From an uncultured Oscillospiraceae bacterium (GTDB lineage: Bacteria > Bacillota > Clostridia > Oscillospirales > Oscillospiraceae): 64,000 bases of DNA. The stretch is from NCBI GenBank assembly GCA_934565655.1, contig CAKTIE010000003.1, positions 62,001 to 126,000 of the forward strand, in the 5' to 3' direction. Each line of letters opens with the position of its first letter. Position 1 is the first letter of the stretch. A program made the position numbers and the translations under genes. This document shows, in pieces, positions 56,400-64,000 of this stretch. The notes under the pieces were generated by a model. That model was not told the origin of the DNA, ran no database searches, and saw nothing but the letters and a program-made list of their open reading frames with translations.

Positions 56400-57830
56400 T
56401 TACACTACGGCGAAGAACTTCACCAGGAACAGCAGCGTGATCACATAGGTCAGCGCGGACACGTCCTTGGCCTTGCCGGAGAACACCTTGATGACGGTGT
56501 AGGAGATCATGGCCAGGCCGATGCCGTGGCCGATGGAGCCGGAGATGGGCATGGCCAGCAGCATGATGAACACGGGAACCACCTGATCCAGATCGTCGAA
56601 GTCCACGTTCTTTAGACCCTGCAGCATCAGGATGCCCACATAGATCAGCGCGGAGGAGGTGGCGGCGGCGGGGATGATGGCGGCCACAGGGGCGATGAAG
56701 ATGCAGGCCAGGAACATGAACGCGGAGGTCAGGGAGGTCAGGCCGGTGCGGCCGCCGGCCTCCACGCCGGAGGCGGACTCCACGAAGGTGGTAACGGTGG
56801 AGGTGCCGCAGCAGGCGCCTGCCACAGTACCCACGGCGTCGGACAGCAGGGCTTCCTTCATCTTGGGCATGTTGCCGTCCTTGTCGGTCATACCGGCGCG
56901 GGAGGCGGTGCCCACCAGCGTGCCGATGGTGTCGAACATGTCGATCATGCAGAAGGTGATAATCAGGCTGATGGCGGTGAACCAGCCGATGCGGAAGAAG
57001 TCGGTGAAGTCAAACTTGAACAGGGTGGTGCTCACCATATCCTGGAAGGGAGGCAGGAAGGACGCGCCCTGCAGGGAAGCAAAGGGGTTCACCTTCAGGA
57101 AGAGGAAGCAGCCTGCCCAGTAAATGACGGAGGCTACCAGCATGCCCACCAGAACGGCGGCCTTGACGCCCTTCTTGGCCAGCAGGATGATGACGAACAG
57201 GCCGATGAACATGGTGACCACGGTCAGTACCATGGTGCTGTACTCCGCGCCCATGTGATCCTTGATGACGCTGGGCGTCATGGCGCCGAAGAAGTCACGC
57301 AGCACATAGAAGGGGCTGGTGTAGCCGTTGCCCTCGGCATAGATGCCCACGTTGGAGCCAAGGCCGATGTTCATCAGCATCAGACCGATGGCGGGGCCGA
57401 TGCCCAGACGGACGCCCAGAGGGATAGCGTCCACGATCTTGTCGCGGATGTTGAACACGCTCAGCAGCAGGAACACGATGCCCTCCACCAGAATGATGCA
57501 CAGCACCGCCTGAAAGGCGCTGGTGTAGTCAGTGTTCAGCATGGCGGCCACATTGCCGGCGATCACGGCGAAAAAGCTGTTCAGACCCATGCCGGGCGCC
57601 ATGACGAAGGGCTTGTTGGCCAGAAACGCCATGCACACCGTGCCGATGGCGCTGGCGATGCAGGTGGCCAGGAAAACGCCGTTCCAGAGGGGAGTGCCAA
57701 CGGCGAAGTTGGTCAGCAGGTTGGGGTTCAGGGCGATGATGTACGCCATGGTCATGAAGGTGGTCAGACCGGCAAGAATTTCCGTCTTGACGGTGGTGCC
57801 GTTTTCCTTCAGGTGGAAGATGCGTTCCAT
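56400..57830 (-). CDS. NCS2-family purine permease (AzgA/PbuG type)
   Basis: 476 residues, 12-14 helices. TEILAGLTTFMTMAYIIALNP, VMAPGMGLNSFFA and SATGVEAGGRTGLTSL-like FVESASGVEAGGRTGLT are the AzgA-subfamily signatures for adenine, guanine or hypoxanthine:proton symport. AAAGGAGAGACTTATCAC precedes the ATG. Fits the neighbouring nucleoside importer as purine salvage. No purine riboswitch is evident; two direct repeats lie upstream. Confidence 0.93.
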   Translation of the reverse strand: MERIFHLKENGTTVKTEILAGLTTFMTMAYIIALNPNLLTNFAVGTPLWNGVFLATCIASAIGTVCMAFLANKPFVMAPGMGLNSFFAVIAGNVAAMLNTDYTSAFQAVLCIILVEGIVFLLLSVFNIRDKIVDAIPLGVRLGIGPAIGLMLMNIGLGSNVGIYAEGNGYTSPFYVLRDFFGAMTPSVIKDHMGAEYSTMVLTVVTMFIGLFVIILLAKKGVKAAVLVGMLVASVIYWAGCFLFLKVNPFASLQGASFLPPFQDMVSTTLFKFDFTDFFRIGWFTAISLIITFCMIDMFDTIGTLVGTASRAGMTDKDGNMPKMKEALLSDAVGTVAGACCGTSTVTTFVESASGVEAGGRTGLTSLTSAFMFLACIFIAPVAAIIPAAATSSALIYVGILMLQGLKNVDFDDLDQVVPVFIMLLAMPISGSIGHGIGLAMISYTVIKVFSGKAKDVSALTYVITLLFLVKFFAVV

Positions 57831-57869
57831 GTGATAAGTCTCTCCTTTATAAGTTTTGCAGATACACAG

Positions 57870-57900
57870 TTATCTTAACCGTATATACCCTTATCTTAAC
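57870..57900. promoter_or_regulatory. Two 10-bp direct repeats upstream of the NCS2 gene
   Basis: TTATCTTAAC at 57870-57879 and again at 57891-57900, spaced 21 bp (two helical turns). On the transcribed strand GTTAAGATAA repeats behind a TTGACA at about 57925-57930. A regulator binding one face is a reasonable guess. Confidence 0.5.
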
Positions 57901-57965
57901 GCACCTTTTGTCAAATTACAAGACTTTTTGTCAGGAAGGCTGATAAATTTTTTAGATAACAGACA

Positions 57966-58763
57966 TCACCGGTACAGCTCAGTCCGCCGCAGACTGGTAT
58001 AGGGCCGCACGGCACGGATGCGGGCGGAAGCGGCCATGTCCACCTCGGCATACAGCAGATCCTCGCCGCTGCCTGCCTGGGCGATGGTGTCGCCGTTGGC
58101 ATCCGTCACCAGCGAGCGGCCGGAGAACACCATATCACCCTCCGTGCCGGTGCGGTTGCACATGGCGACGGCCACGCTGTTCTGGAACGCCTGCACCTTG
58201 ATCTCCCAGTCGAACATCTCCATGGGCTCGCTTTCGGTGTTGGCGGTGGGGATCAGGATCAGATCGGCTCCCATCAGCGCCTCGGTGCGGATGCTTTCCG
58301 GATAGTGCCGGTCGAAGCACACCACGATGCCGATTTTCCCGTGGGGTGTGTCGAACACCAGAAAGCCATCGTCGGAGGGCGTGTAGTAATCCTGCTCATA
58401 GAACTGGGCTGCCTGGGCGATATGCACCATCTTCTGGCGGCCCAGCAGCGCGCCGTCGCTGCTGATCAGCAGTGTGGCGTCAAAGCAGCCGGAGGGCTCC
58501 CGCAGATAGAAGTTGGGGGCCGCCATAATGTGGTTTTCCCGGCAGGCCTCCTGAAATTGCCGGATGATGGGCGCATCTGCCGTCAGCAGCTTGCCGGACA
58601 CGTCGCAGCCCGCGTACTGCGGAAAGAACCGGTGCAGCTGCAGCTCCGGATAGACGATCAGGTCAGCGCCGTGAAGGGCGGCCTGCCGCAGGGCGGACAG
58701 CTGGCGCTCCAGATTTTCGGTTTCGTTGTCGCTCATGGCGATCTGGCAAAGGGCAAGCTTCAT
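57966..58763 (-). CDS. Carbon-nitrogen hydrolase (nitrilase superfamily)
   Basis: 265 residues. The Glu-Lys-Cys triad is visible: E40 in VYPELQL, lysine in LLGRQKMVHI and cysteine in IGIVVCFDRHYPESIR. The class resembles omega-amidase/YafV or NIT-type enzymes that hydrolyse amides such as 2-oxoglutaramate. Substrate unassigned. GGGAGGTATCACC before the ATG; monocistronic. Confidence 0.9.
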   Translation of the reverse strand: MKLALCQIAMSDNETENLERQLSALRQAALHGADLIVYPELQLHRFFPQYAGCDVSGKLLTADAPIIRQFQEACRENHIMAAPNFYLREPSGCFDATLLISSDGALLGRQKMVHIAQAAQFYEQDYYTPSDDGFLVFDTPHGKIGIVVCFDRHYPESIRTEALMGADLILIPTANTESEPMEMFDWEIKVQAFQNSVAVAMCNRTGTEGDMVFSGRSLVTDANGDTIAQAGSGEDLLYAEVDMAASARIRAVRPYTSLRRTELYR

Positions 58764-58828
58764 GGTGATACCTCCCGAAATGTGTTTTCCCTATTTTACT
58801 ACTGGGTAAATCCGGATGCAAGAGGTTT

Positions 58829-59014
58829 TTATACAGCAAAAGGCACGGACAGGGGATCGTCGATCCACTTCCGTGCCTTTCGGCGGTTATAGGCTCTGGG
58901 GTTTTCACTTTTGCGGGTCACGGGGTTCAGCGGGCCCCAAGTGTTCCGCATCATGGCGTCACGCTTCCGCTTCTCCTTCTTGGAGAGCTTTTCGTAGGGA
59001 ATGAATTTTTCCAT
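58829..59014 (-). CDS. Conserved basic 61-residue protein
   Basis: MEKFIPYEKLSKKEKRKRDA... followed by NTWGPLNPVTRKSENPRAYNRRKARKW and an acidic-then-hydrophobic tail. Highly basic, no cysteines, no signal; likely nucleic-acid or ribosome associated (inference). Similar short proteins are widespread in clostridia without assigned function. AAAAAGGAGACATGAT is an excellent ribosome binding site. Confidence 0.8.
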   Translation of the reverse strand: MEKFIPYEKLSKKEKRKRDAMMRNTWGPLNPVTRKSENPRAYNRRKARKWIDDPLSVPFAV

Positions 59015-59077
59015 ATCATGTCTCCTTTTTCAATGGTTGGAGAGCATGATAGCAGAAAACGCGGCGTTTGTCAAATA

Positions 59078-59671
59078 TCAGCCTACCGTCTGATAGCGGG
59101 CGATGATCTGGTCAGCGATGGCCTTGCGGGTGACGCAGCGATCCATGGCCTGCTTTTCGATGAAGCGGTGGGCCTCCGCCTCCGTCATACCGGCCTGATC
59201 GATCAGCAGCCATTTCGCCCGGTTGACAGTGCGGATCTCCATCATCTTTTCCTCGATGGAGGCGGTTTTCTGCTCCATCTTCCGCAGCCGCTCCCGCGTG
59301 CCGCACAGCAACTGCAGGGATTGCAGGATCAGCTGGGGGGACGTGGGCTTTTGCAGCAGCAAAATCCCATAGGGCGACAGCCGCGCCGAAAGGTCGGCGT
59401 AGTGCTCCGCCTTCACCAGCAGCAGCACGCCCGCGCTGCTGCCGTCTACCACATGCAGGGCCAGCTTGGTGCCGAATTCATCCGGCAGGGGAGCGCTGAT
59501 GATCACGATGTCGAAGGTGCGCTCCAGAAGGCAGCGCCGTGCGCTGGCCACGTCGCTTACGGCGTGCAGCGGCGTATAGCGGTCCTCCGGCAGCAGGTCA
59601 CGGAGGGACGCGGGGAACTTGCTTCCGCTGGATACCACCAGCACACTGTATGTCTGCTGAGTCAGCTCCAT
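59078..59671 (-). CDS. ANTAR-domain response-regulator-like protein
   Basis: 197 residues. Residues about 8-120 form a receiver-like domain (YSVLVVSSGSKFPASLRDLL...DIVIISAPLPDE...GILLLQKPTSPQLIL) that lacks an obvious DD-D-K phosphorylation set. A coiled coil follows, then the C-terminal ANTAR helices (NRAKWLLIDQAGMTEAEAHRFIEKQAMDRCVTRKAIADQII). ANTAR proteins bind dual-hexaloop RNA to prevent termination. Its place behind glutamine synthetase and glutamate synthase implies nitrogen control. GAAAGGAGGGACGCAT fixes the ATG. Confidence 0.9.
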   Translation of the reverse strand: MELTQQTYSVLVVSSGSKFPASLRDLLPEDRYTPLHAVSDVASARRCLLERTFDIVIISAPLPDEFGTKLALHVVDGSSAGVLLLVKAEHYADLSARLSPYGILLLQKPTSPQLILQSLQLLCGTRERLRKMEQKTASIEEKMMEIRTVNRAKWLLIDQAGMTEAEAHRFIEKQAMDRCVTRKAIADQIIARYQTVG

Positions 59672-59703
59672 ATGCGTCCCTCCTTTCATGGGGTGATCAG
59701 GTA

Positions 59704-60912
59704 TTATCGGGTGTAGTAGGCAATGATGGTCTGGGGCAGGAGCTGGTGGATAAAGGAGCTGCTTTCCGCGGCGGTCTTTGCCTGCGCCAGCGTGGCGGGC
59801 AGCGTGCGGAACTGGGCCTTGACCTGCTCCGGCGCGCTGAAGAAGTTGATGTCCGCCGCCTCCGGCAGCACCAGCTGGCGGCGGATGCCGTCCAGTCCGG
59901 CGTGGATCAGCAGCGTAAAGGCCAGATAGGGATTGCACAGCGGGTCGGGGGAGCGCAGCTCCGCCCGGCGGTATTCGCCCTGCGCGGCGGGGATGCGGAT
60001 CAGCTGGGAGCGGTTCTCGCTGGACCAGGAGATGTAGCGGGGCGCCTTGCTGCCGCCGAAGCGGTGATAGGAGGCGTCCACCGTGTTGAGGAATGCCGTC
60101 AGCTCCGTGATATGGGACAGGATGCCCGCGATGATGTGGGGCATCACGTCGCCGCCGCCGGCGCTCCGGGCGGAGATGTTGATATGCATGCCGTTGCCGG
60201 GCTGGCCGTTCAGAGGCTTGGGGGAGAAGTCCGCCGCCAGCCCGTTGCGCACCGCCACGGTGTTGACCACCGCCCGGAAGGTGACGGCGTTGTCCGCCGC
60301 CGTCAGCGGCTCGGAATACCGGAAGTCGATCTCGTTCTGGCCTGGACCCTGCTCATGGTGGGAGCACTCCGGCCGGATGCCCATCTGCTCCAGCGTCAGG
60401 CAGATCTCCCGCCGGACGTTTTCGCCCTTGTCCTCCGGGGCGATGTCCATGTAACCGGCGTGGTCATAGGGCTGCTTGGTGGGCTCGCCCAGCTCGTCCC
60501 GGTGGAAGAGATAGAACTCCATCTCCGTGCCGAAGGCGAAGGTAACGCCCATTTCCGCCGCCGCGGCGATGGCCTGCTTCAAAAGCTGGCGGCCGTCCGC
60601 CTCGAAGGGGGTGCCGTCCGGCCGCGCGATGCCGCAGAACATCCGGGCCACCCGTCCGTGATCCGGCCGCCACGGCAGCATGCACAGCGTGCCGCTGTCG
60701 GGATGCAGGAACAGGTCGGAGTGTACCTCGTCTCCGAAGCCGGGAATGGCCGAGGCGTCAAAGGCGATGCCATATTCAAACGCGCGGTCAAGCTCGTCCG
60801 GATGGATGGAGATATTCTTCTGCTTTCCGGACAGGTCGCAGAATGCCAGGCGGATGAACTTCACGTCCTCCTCCGCCACATACTGCTTGATCTCGTCCTT
60901 TGAATACTTCAT
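59704..60912 (-). CDS. Short glutamine synthetase
   Basis: 402 residues, shorter than classical GSI (440-470). IRLAFCDLSGKQKNISI (beta-grasp), FGTEMEFYLF (metal), HHEQGPGQNEIDFRY, GNGMHINIS, and ENRSQLIRIPAAQGEYRRAELRSPDP (ATP/glutamate) are intact, so it should be catalytic. No C-terminal adenylylation-site tyrosine segment is seen. It lies in an operon with a split glutamate synthase; a role in ammonia assimilation or in a gamma-glutamyl-amide variant are both possible. AGGCAGGATCGCATT precedes the ATG. Confidence 0.9.
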   Translation of the reverse strand: MKYSKDEIKQYVAEEDVKFIRLAFCDLSGKQKNISIHPDELDRAFEYGIAFDASAIPGFGDEVHSDLFLHPDSGTLCMLPWRPDHGRVARMFCGIARPDGTPFEADGRQLLKQAIAAAAEMGVTFAFGTEMEFYLFHRDELGEPTKQPYDHAGYMDIAPEDKGENVRREICLTLEQMGIRPECSHHEQGPGQNEIDFRYSEPLTAADNAVTFRAVVNTVAVRNGLAADFSPKPLNGQPGNGMHINISARSAGGGDVMPHIIAGILSHITELTAFLNTVDASYHRFGGSKAPRYISWSSENRSQLIRIPAAQGEYRRAELRSPDPLCNPYLAFTLLIHAGLDGIRRQLVLPEAADINFFSAPEQVKAQFRTLPATLAQAKTAAESSSFIHQLLPQTIIAYYTR

Positions 60913-60931
60913 AATGCGATCCTGCCTTTCG

Positions 60932-61654
60932 TCAGTTTGCCACATACATCTGCTGGTAGGGGGTTTTGCTGTCCGGTGTGATCACGGTATAGGCGCTGCT
61001 CAGCATGGAGGCGGCGTCGCAGCCGAACAGGCGGCAGTATTCCCGCACATAGGGCGCGAATTCCGCAAAGTCCTCCGCCGTGGCCGGGCGTGAGGTCACC
61101 TGGGGCGGAAATTGCACATTGCTCACGTCGCCCCGGAACACCATCTTTCCGCCGTGCATGCCGGTGCAGGGGAAGAAGCCCACCACGGGCCGCCCGTCGG
61201 TGTGCAGCGCCAGCACCAGTATCAGGCCGCCTGCCTGATACTCGCCCAGAAAGCTGCCGGCCCGCCCGCCGATAACGATCACAGGCTTGTGCTCCTGATA
61301 GGCCTTCATATGGATACCGGCCCGGTAACCGGCGTTGCCCTGTATATAAATTTCGCCGCCCCGCATGGCATAGCCCGCCGCGTCGCCCGCGCTGCCGTGG
61401 ATCACGATGCGTCCGGCGCTCATGGTGTCGCCCACGGCGTCCTGCGCGTTGCCGTTGACGGTGATCTCGGCCCCGTTGAGATACGCGCCCAGCGCGTTGC
61501 CGGGGATGCCGTTGATCTCCAGCTTTTTGCCACTCATACCGGCGGCGATGAACCGCTGGCCCAGGCAGCCGCAGATCCGGCATTCCTTTCCCGCACCGCG
61601 TATGGTCTCGTTCAGCGCGGAGAAGGAGAGGTCGTTGGCCTCAATGAAGTTCAT
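60932..61654 (-). CDS. Glutamate synthase GXGXG-domain subunit
   Basis: 240 residues made of the right-handed beta helix that forms the C-terminal domain of large GltB (GxGxG motif). Repeats such as GIPGNALGAYLNGAEITVNGNAQDAVGDTM and GSAGDAAGYAMRGGEIYIQGNAGYRAGIHMK are clear. It is a separate polypeptide, as in archaeal-type or GlxC-like glutamate synthases. GGAGGTGTGGTACAAT fixes the ATG at 61654. Confidence 0.92.
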   Translation of the reverse strand: MNFIEANDLSFSALNETIRGAGKECRICGCLGQRFIAAGMSGKKLEINGIPGNALGAYLNGAEITVNGNAQDAVGDTMSAGRIVIHGSAGDAAGYAMRGGEIYIQGNAGYRAGIHMKAYQEHKPVIVIGGRAGSFLGEYQAGGLILVLALHTDGRPVVGFFPCTGMHGGKMVFRGDVSNVQFPPQVTSRPATAEDFAEFAPYVREYCRLFGCDAASMLSSAYTVITPDSKTPYQQMYVAN

Positions 61655-61719
61655 ATTGTACCACACCTCCTGATGTTTTTCCATGTGTTTTCTCATAAAA
61701 AATCGTGATAGCAGCCATT

Positions 61720-63225
61720 TCATTCTCCCGCGTGGGCGATGCCCAGGATCGCCAGCTCCTTTTCCGTCAGGTGTACGCCCCGCAGCATGACACGGTTGCC
61801 CCGCAGGGCCTCAATGGAGTTGATGCCCATGCCGCCCATCATTTCCTTGATCTCGTGCTTCCACGCGGTCACCAGATTTACCAGCCGCCGGGTGGCCTCG
61901 TCGGGATCCAGCCGCTTCACCAGATCGGGCCGCTGGGTGGCGATGCCCCAATTGCAGCGCCCCGTCTGGCAGCTGCGGCACAGGTGGCAGCCCATGGCCA
62001 GCAGTGCGGCCGTGGCGATATAGCAGGCGTCCGCGCCCAGCGCGATGGCCTTTACCACATCCGCCGCCGAGCGGATGCTGCCGCCCGCGATCAGGGAGAC
62101 GCTATTGCGGATGCCCTCGTCACGGAGCCGCTGATCCACCGCCGCCAGCGCCAGCTCGATGGGGATGCCCACATTGTCCCGGATGCGGGTAGGCGCCGCG
62201 CCGGTGCCGCCCCGGAAGCCGTCGATGGCGATGATGTCCGCGCCGCTACGGGCGATGCCGCTGGCGATGGCGGCAATGTTGTGGACAGCCGCCACCTTGA
62301 CGATCACGGGCTTTTTGTACTGAGTGGCCTCCTTCAGGGAGTAGACCAGCTGCCGCAGATCCTCAATGGAGTAGATATCGTGGTGGGGAGCGGGGGAAAT
62401 GGCATCCGCGCCCTCCGGGATCATGCGGGTGCGGGACACGTCGGCTGTGATCTTGGCGCCGGGCAGATGGCCGCCGATGCCGGGCTTTGCGCCCTGTCCC
62501 ATCTTGATCTCGATGGCCGCGCCGGTGTTCAGGTATTTTTCCTGTACGCCGAACCGGCCTGAGGCCACCTGTACGATGGTGTTTTCCCCGTAGCAGTAGA
62601 AGTCCTCATGCAGGCCGCCCTCGCCGGTGTTGTAATAGATGCCCAGCTCACGGGCGGCGCGGGCCAGGCTCTCATGGGCGTTGTAGCTGATGGAGCCGTA
62701 GCTCATGGCGGAGAACAGGATGGGCACCGACAGCTCCAGCTGGGGCGGCAGATCGGTACACAGGCTGCCGTCGGCATTGCGCCGGATGGCGGAGGGCTTT
62801 TTCCCCAGGAATACCCGTGTTTCCATGGGCTCCCGCAAGGGATCGATGGGCGGGTTCGTCACCTGGGAGGCGTTGATGAGAATGTTGTCCCAGTACACCG
62901 GCAGGGGCTTGGGGTTGCCCATGGAGCTGAGCAGCACGCCGCCGGTATCCGCCTGCTTGTAGATCTCCTTGATGGTATCGCTCTGCCAGTTGGCATTTTC
63001 CCGGAGACAACAGTCGTTCTTCACGATCTTCAGCGCGTGTGTGGGACAGAAGGAAACGCAGCGCTGACAGTTGACACACTTTGTCTCGTCGCTGAGCATT
63101 CGCTTGCCCTCGCTGTCATAGGTGTGTACGCCGTTGGCGCACTGGTTTTCGCAGACGCGGCAGCAGGTGCAGCGGGCGTCATTGCGGATCACCTCAAATT
63201 CCGGTATGATGTAGTGGATGGACAT
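61720..63225 (-). CDS. Glutamate synthase FMN subunit with ferredoxin domain
   Basis: 501 residues. N-terminal cysteines C19-C29 (CTCCRVCENQC) and C50-C60 (CVNCQRCVSFC) form two Fe-S motifs. The FMN-binding (beta/alpha)8 domain follows: LFSAMSYGSISYNAHESLA, GEGGLHEDF, KMGQGAKPGIGGHLPG, AIDGFRGGTGAAP. CHLCRSCQTGRC matches the 3Fe-4S loop. It reduces the iminoglutarate intermediate with ferredoxin electrons. Start ATG at 63225 overlaps the upstream stop (TGATG). Confidence 0.93.
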   Translation of the reverse strand: MSIHYIIPEFEVIRNDARCTCCRVCENQCANGVHTYDSEGKRMLSDETKCVNCQRCVSFCPTHALKIVKNDCCLRENANWQSDTIKEIYKQADTGGVLLSSMGNPKPLPVYWDNILINASQVTNPPIDPLREPMETRVFLGKKPSAIRRNADGSLCTDLPPQLELSVPILFSAMSYGSISYNAHESLARAARELGIYYNTGEGGLHEDFYCYGENTIVQVASGRFGVQEKYLNTGAAIEIKMGQGAKPGIGGHLPGAKITADVSRTRMIPEGADAISPAPHHDIYSIEDLRQLVYSLKEATQYKKPVIVKVAAVHNIAAIASGIARSGADIIAIDGFRGGTGAAPTRIRDNVGIPIELALAAVDQRLRDEGIRNSVSLIAGGSIRSAADVVKAIALGADACYIATAALLAMGCHLCRSCQTGRCNWGIATQRPDLVKRLDPDEATRRLVNLVTAWKHEIKEMMGGMGINSIEALRGNRVMLRGVHLTEKELAILGIAHAGE

Positions 63226-64000
63226 CAATAGGCACCTTCTTTCACTTTTACGATGAAGGGTTCGCCGCCCATGGGCGCGTAGAAATGCTCCGCGTTGGGC
63301 TCCATGACGCGGATGGCGGCCTCCTCGCTGGCGATGAACACCCGGTCGTCCTTCTCCGCCGTTACCATGGAGCGCAGCTTCAGGCGGTCATTCAGGGCCA
63401 TCAGTCCGCCGTTGAAGCCCAGAATGATGGAGAACGGCCCCGTGATCAGCAGGCTGGGGTACATGGTGCGCAGATACGTCAACTGCCGCGCCACCGGCGC
63501 GGCCTTGCCCCGGATGGTGCTCCAGAAGGGGGCGGCGATCACCGAAGCCGTTTCCTCCAGCGTCAGCCCCTGACGCCGCAGGAGATAGTCAGCGATGTAG
63601 GTGATGACCTCCGTATCCGTTTGCAAAGTGCATTTATAACCGAACATCTCGATATACCGGCGGTTGGCGTCGTAGGAGGATATCTCGCCGTTGTGGACGA
63701 TGGACCAGTCCAGCAGGGTAAAGGGATGCGCGCCGCCCCACCAGCCGGGGGTGTTGGTAGGATAGCGGCCATGGGCCGTCCAGCTGTACGCCTCGTACTC
63801 CTCCAGACGGTAGAACCGCCCCACATCCTCCGGATAGCCCACGGCCTTGAAGGTGCCCATGTTCTTGCCGCTGGAGAACACATACGCGCCCTTTAATTTG
63901 GTGTTGATCTCCATGACGGTGCGGGCCACGAATTCCTTCTCATCCAATTGCAGACGGGAAAGCACGGATTTCAGCGGCGATACGAAGTACCGCCAGATCA
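63225..64000 (-). CDS. Glutamate synthase glutamine amidotransferase subunit (partial)
   Basis: The gene runs off the right edge; at least 258 codons are present. Class II glutaminase domain features include GTFKAVGYPEDVGRFYRL, AHGRYPTNTPGWWGGAHPFTLLDWSIVHNGEISSYDANRRYIE and TLQTDTEVITYIADYLL, corresponding to the substrate-binding loops of GltB domain 1. The catalytic N-terminal cysteine lies outside the window. It releases ammonia for the FMN subunit. The frame continues without a stop to position 64000. Confidence 0.92.
   Translation of the reverse strand, partial: IWRYFVSPLKSVLSRLQLDEKEFVARTVMEINTKLKGAYVFSSGKNMGTFKAVGYPEDVGRFYRLEEYEAYSWTAHGRYPTNTPGWWGGAHPFTLLDWSIVHNGEISSYDANRRYIEMFGYKCTLQTDTEVITYIADYLLRRQGLTLEETASVIAAPFWSTIRGKAAPVARQLTYLRTMYPSLLITGPFSIILGFNGGLMALNDRLKLRSMVTAEKDDRVFIASEEAAIRVMEPNAEHFYAPMGGEPFIVKVKEGAY

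Noticed and set aside
57831-57960. Purine riboswitch before the NCS2 permease
   Set aside because: The conserved loop sequences of the purine aptamer are not present; only direct repeats are seen.
1-64000. tRNA or rRNA genes, phage or IS genes
   Set aside because: No tRNA-like TpsiC signatures with matching acceptor stems, no rRNA-like stretches, and no transposase, integrase or phage structural genes were recognised.

Overview
The window reads as chromosomal DNA of a GC-rich (roughly 60%), anaerobic, spore-forming Firmicute, most likely an Oscillospiraceae-type clostridium (inference). Supporting genes are spoIIGA-sigE, a SpoIIM-family protein, a four-subunit ferredoxin-dependent 2-oxoacid oxidoreductase, IreB, a GGGtGRT protein with its NifU-like partner, a type III glutamine synthetase and a split, ferredoxin-type glutamate synthase. 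Strong Shine-Dalgarno sequences and consensus TTGACA/TATAAT promoters occur throughout. No rRNA, tRNA, CRISPR array, transposase or integrase was seen.

Layout. 1-7.3 kb: gltX, a SpoIIM-like gene and glnN on the minus strand, then trpS and the NifU-like/GGGtGRT operon on the plus strand. 7.4-12.2 kb: a 1434-residue sortase-type surface protein bracketed by inverted copies of a short palindromic repeat. 12.2-12.6 kb: a dense micro-locus with a divergent pair of peptide genes (20 and 26 codons) and an antisense promoter, resembling a type I toxin-antitoxin module. 12.6-18.7 kb: a proline-rich hypothetical operon, nth, rarA, small conserved genes, spoIIGA-sigE and an XRE regulator. 18.9-24.7 kb: the 2-oxoacid:ferredoxin oxidoreductase with a P-loop protein, an aminotransferase and a TVP38 protein. 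24.9-30.4 kb: a YoaP-like protein without its middle, an MBL enzyme, a GntR/ABC operon, and an NlpC/P60 hydrolase operon preceded by a 280-nt highly structured transcribed region. 30.4-34 kb: ireB, upp, tsaB-tsaE and rodA. 34-38 kb: small accessory genes and a PadR/DUF2812 operon with twin operators. 38-50.7 kb: a glycine riboswitch with an AGCS symporter, metabolic genes, a MoxR/VWA pair, trmK-nif3-yebC and a GNAT/TfoX cluster. 50.9-58.8 kb: a complete BMP-type nucleoside ABC importer, an NCS2 purine permease and a nitrilase-family enzyme. 59-64 kb: an ANTAR regulator, short glutamine synthetase and three-part glutamate synthase, cut by the right edge.

How it fits together. The two ends both serve ammonia assimilation: GSIII on the left, GS plus split GOGAT with an ANTAR antiterminator on the right. 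The 2-oxoacid oxidoreductase, aminotransferase, glycine/alanine symporter and glycine riboswitch point to amino-acid metabolism; the BMP importer and NCS2 permease to purine salvage. The most novel-looking elements are non-coding or tiny: the micro-locus at 12.2-12.6 kb and the structured RNA at 30.0-30.3 kb. Starts given below were moved from the longest reading frame wherever a Shine-Dalgarno sequence indicated a better codon.
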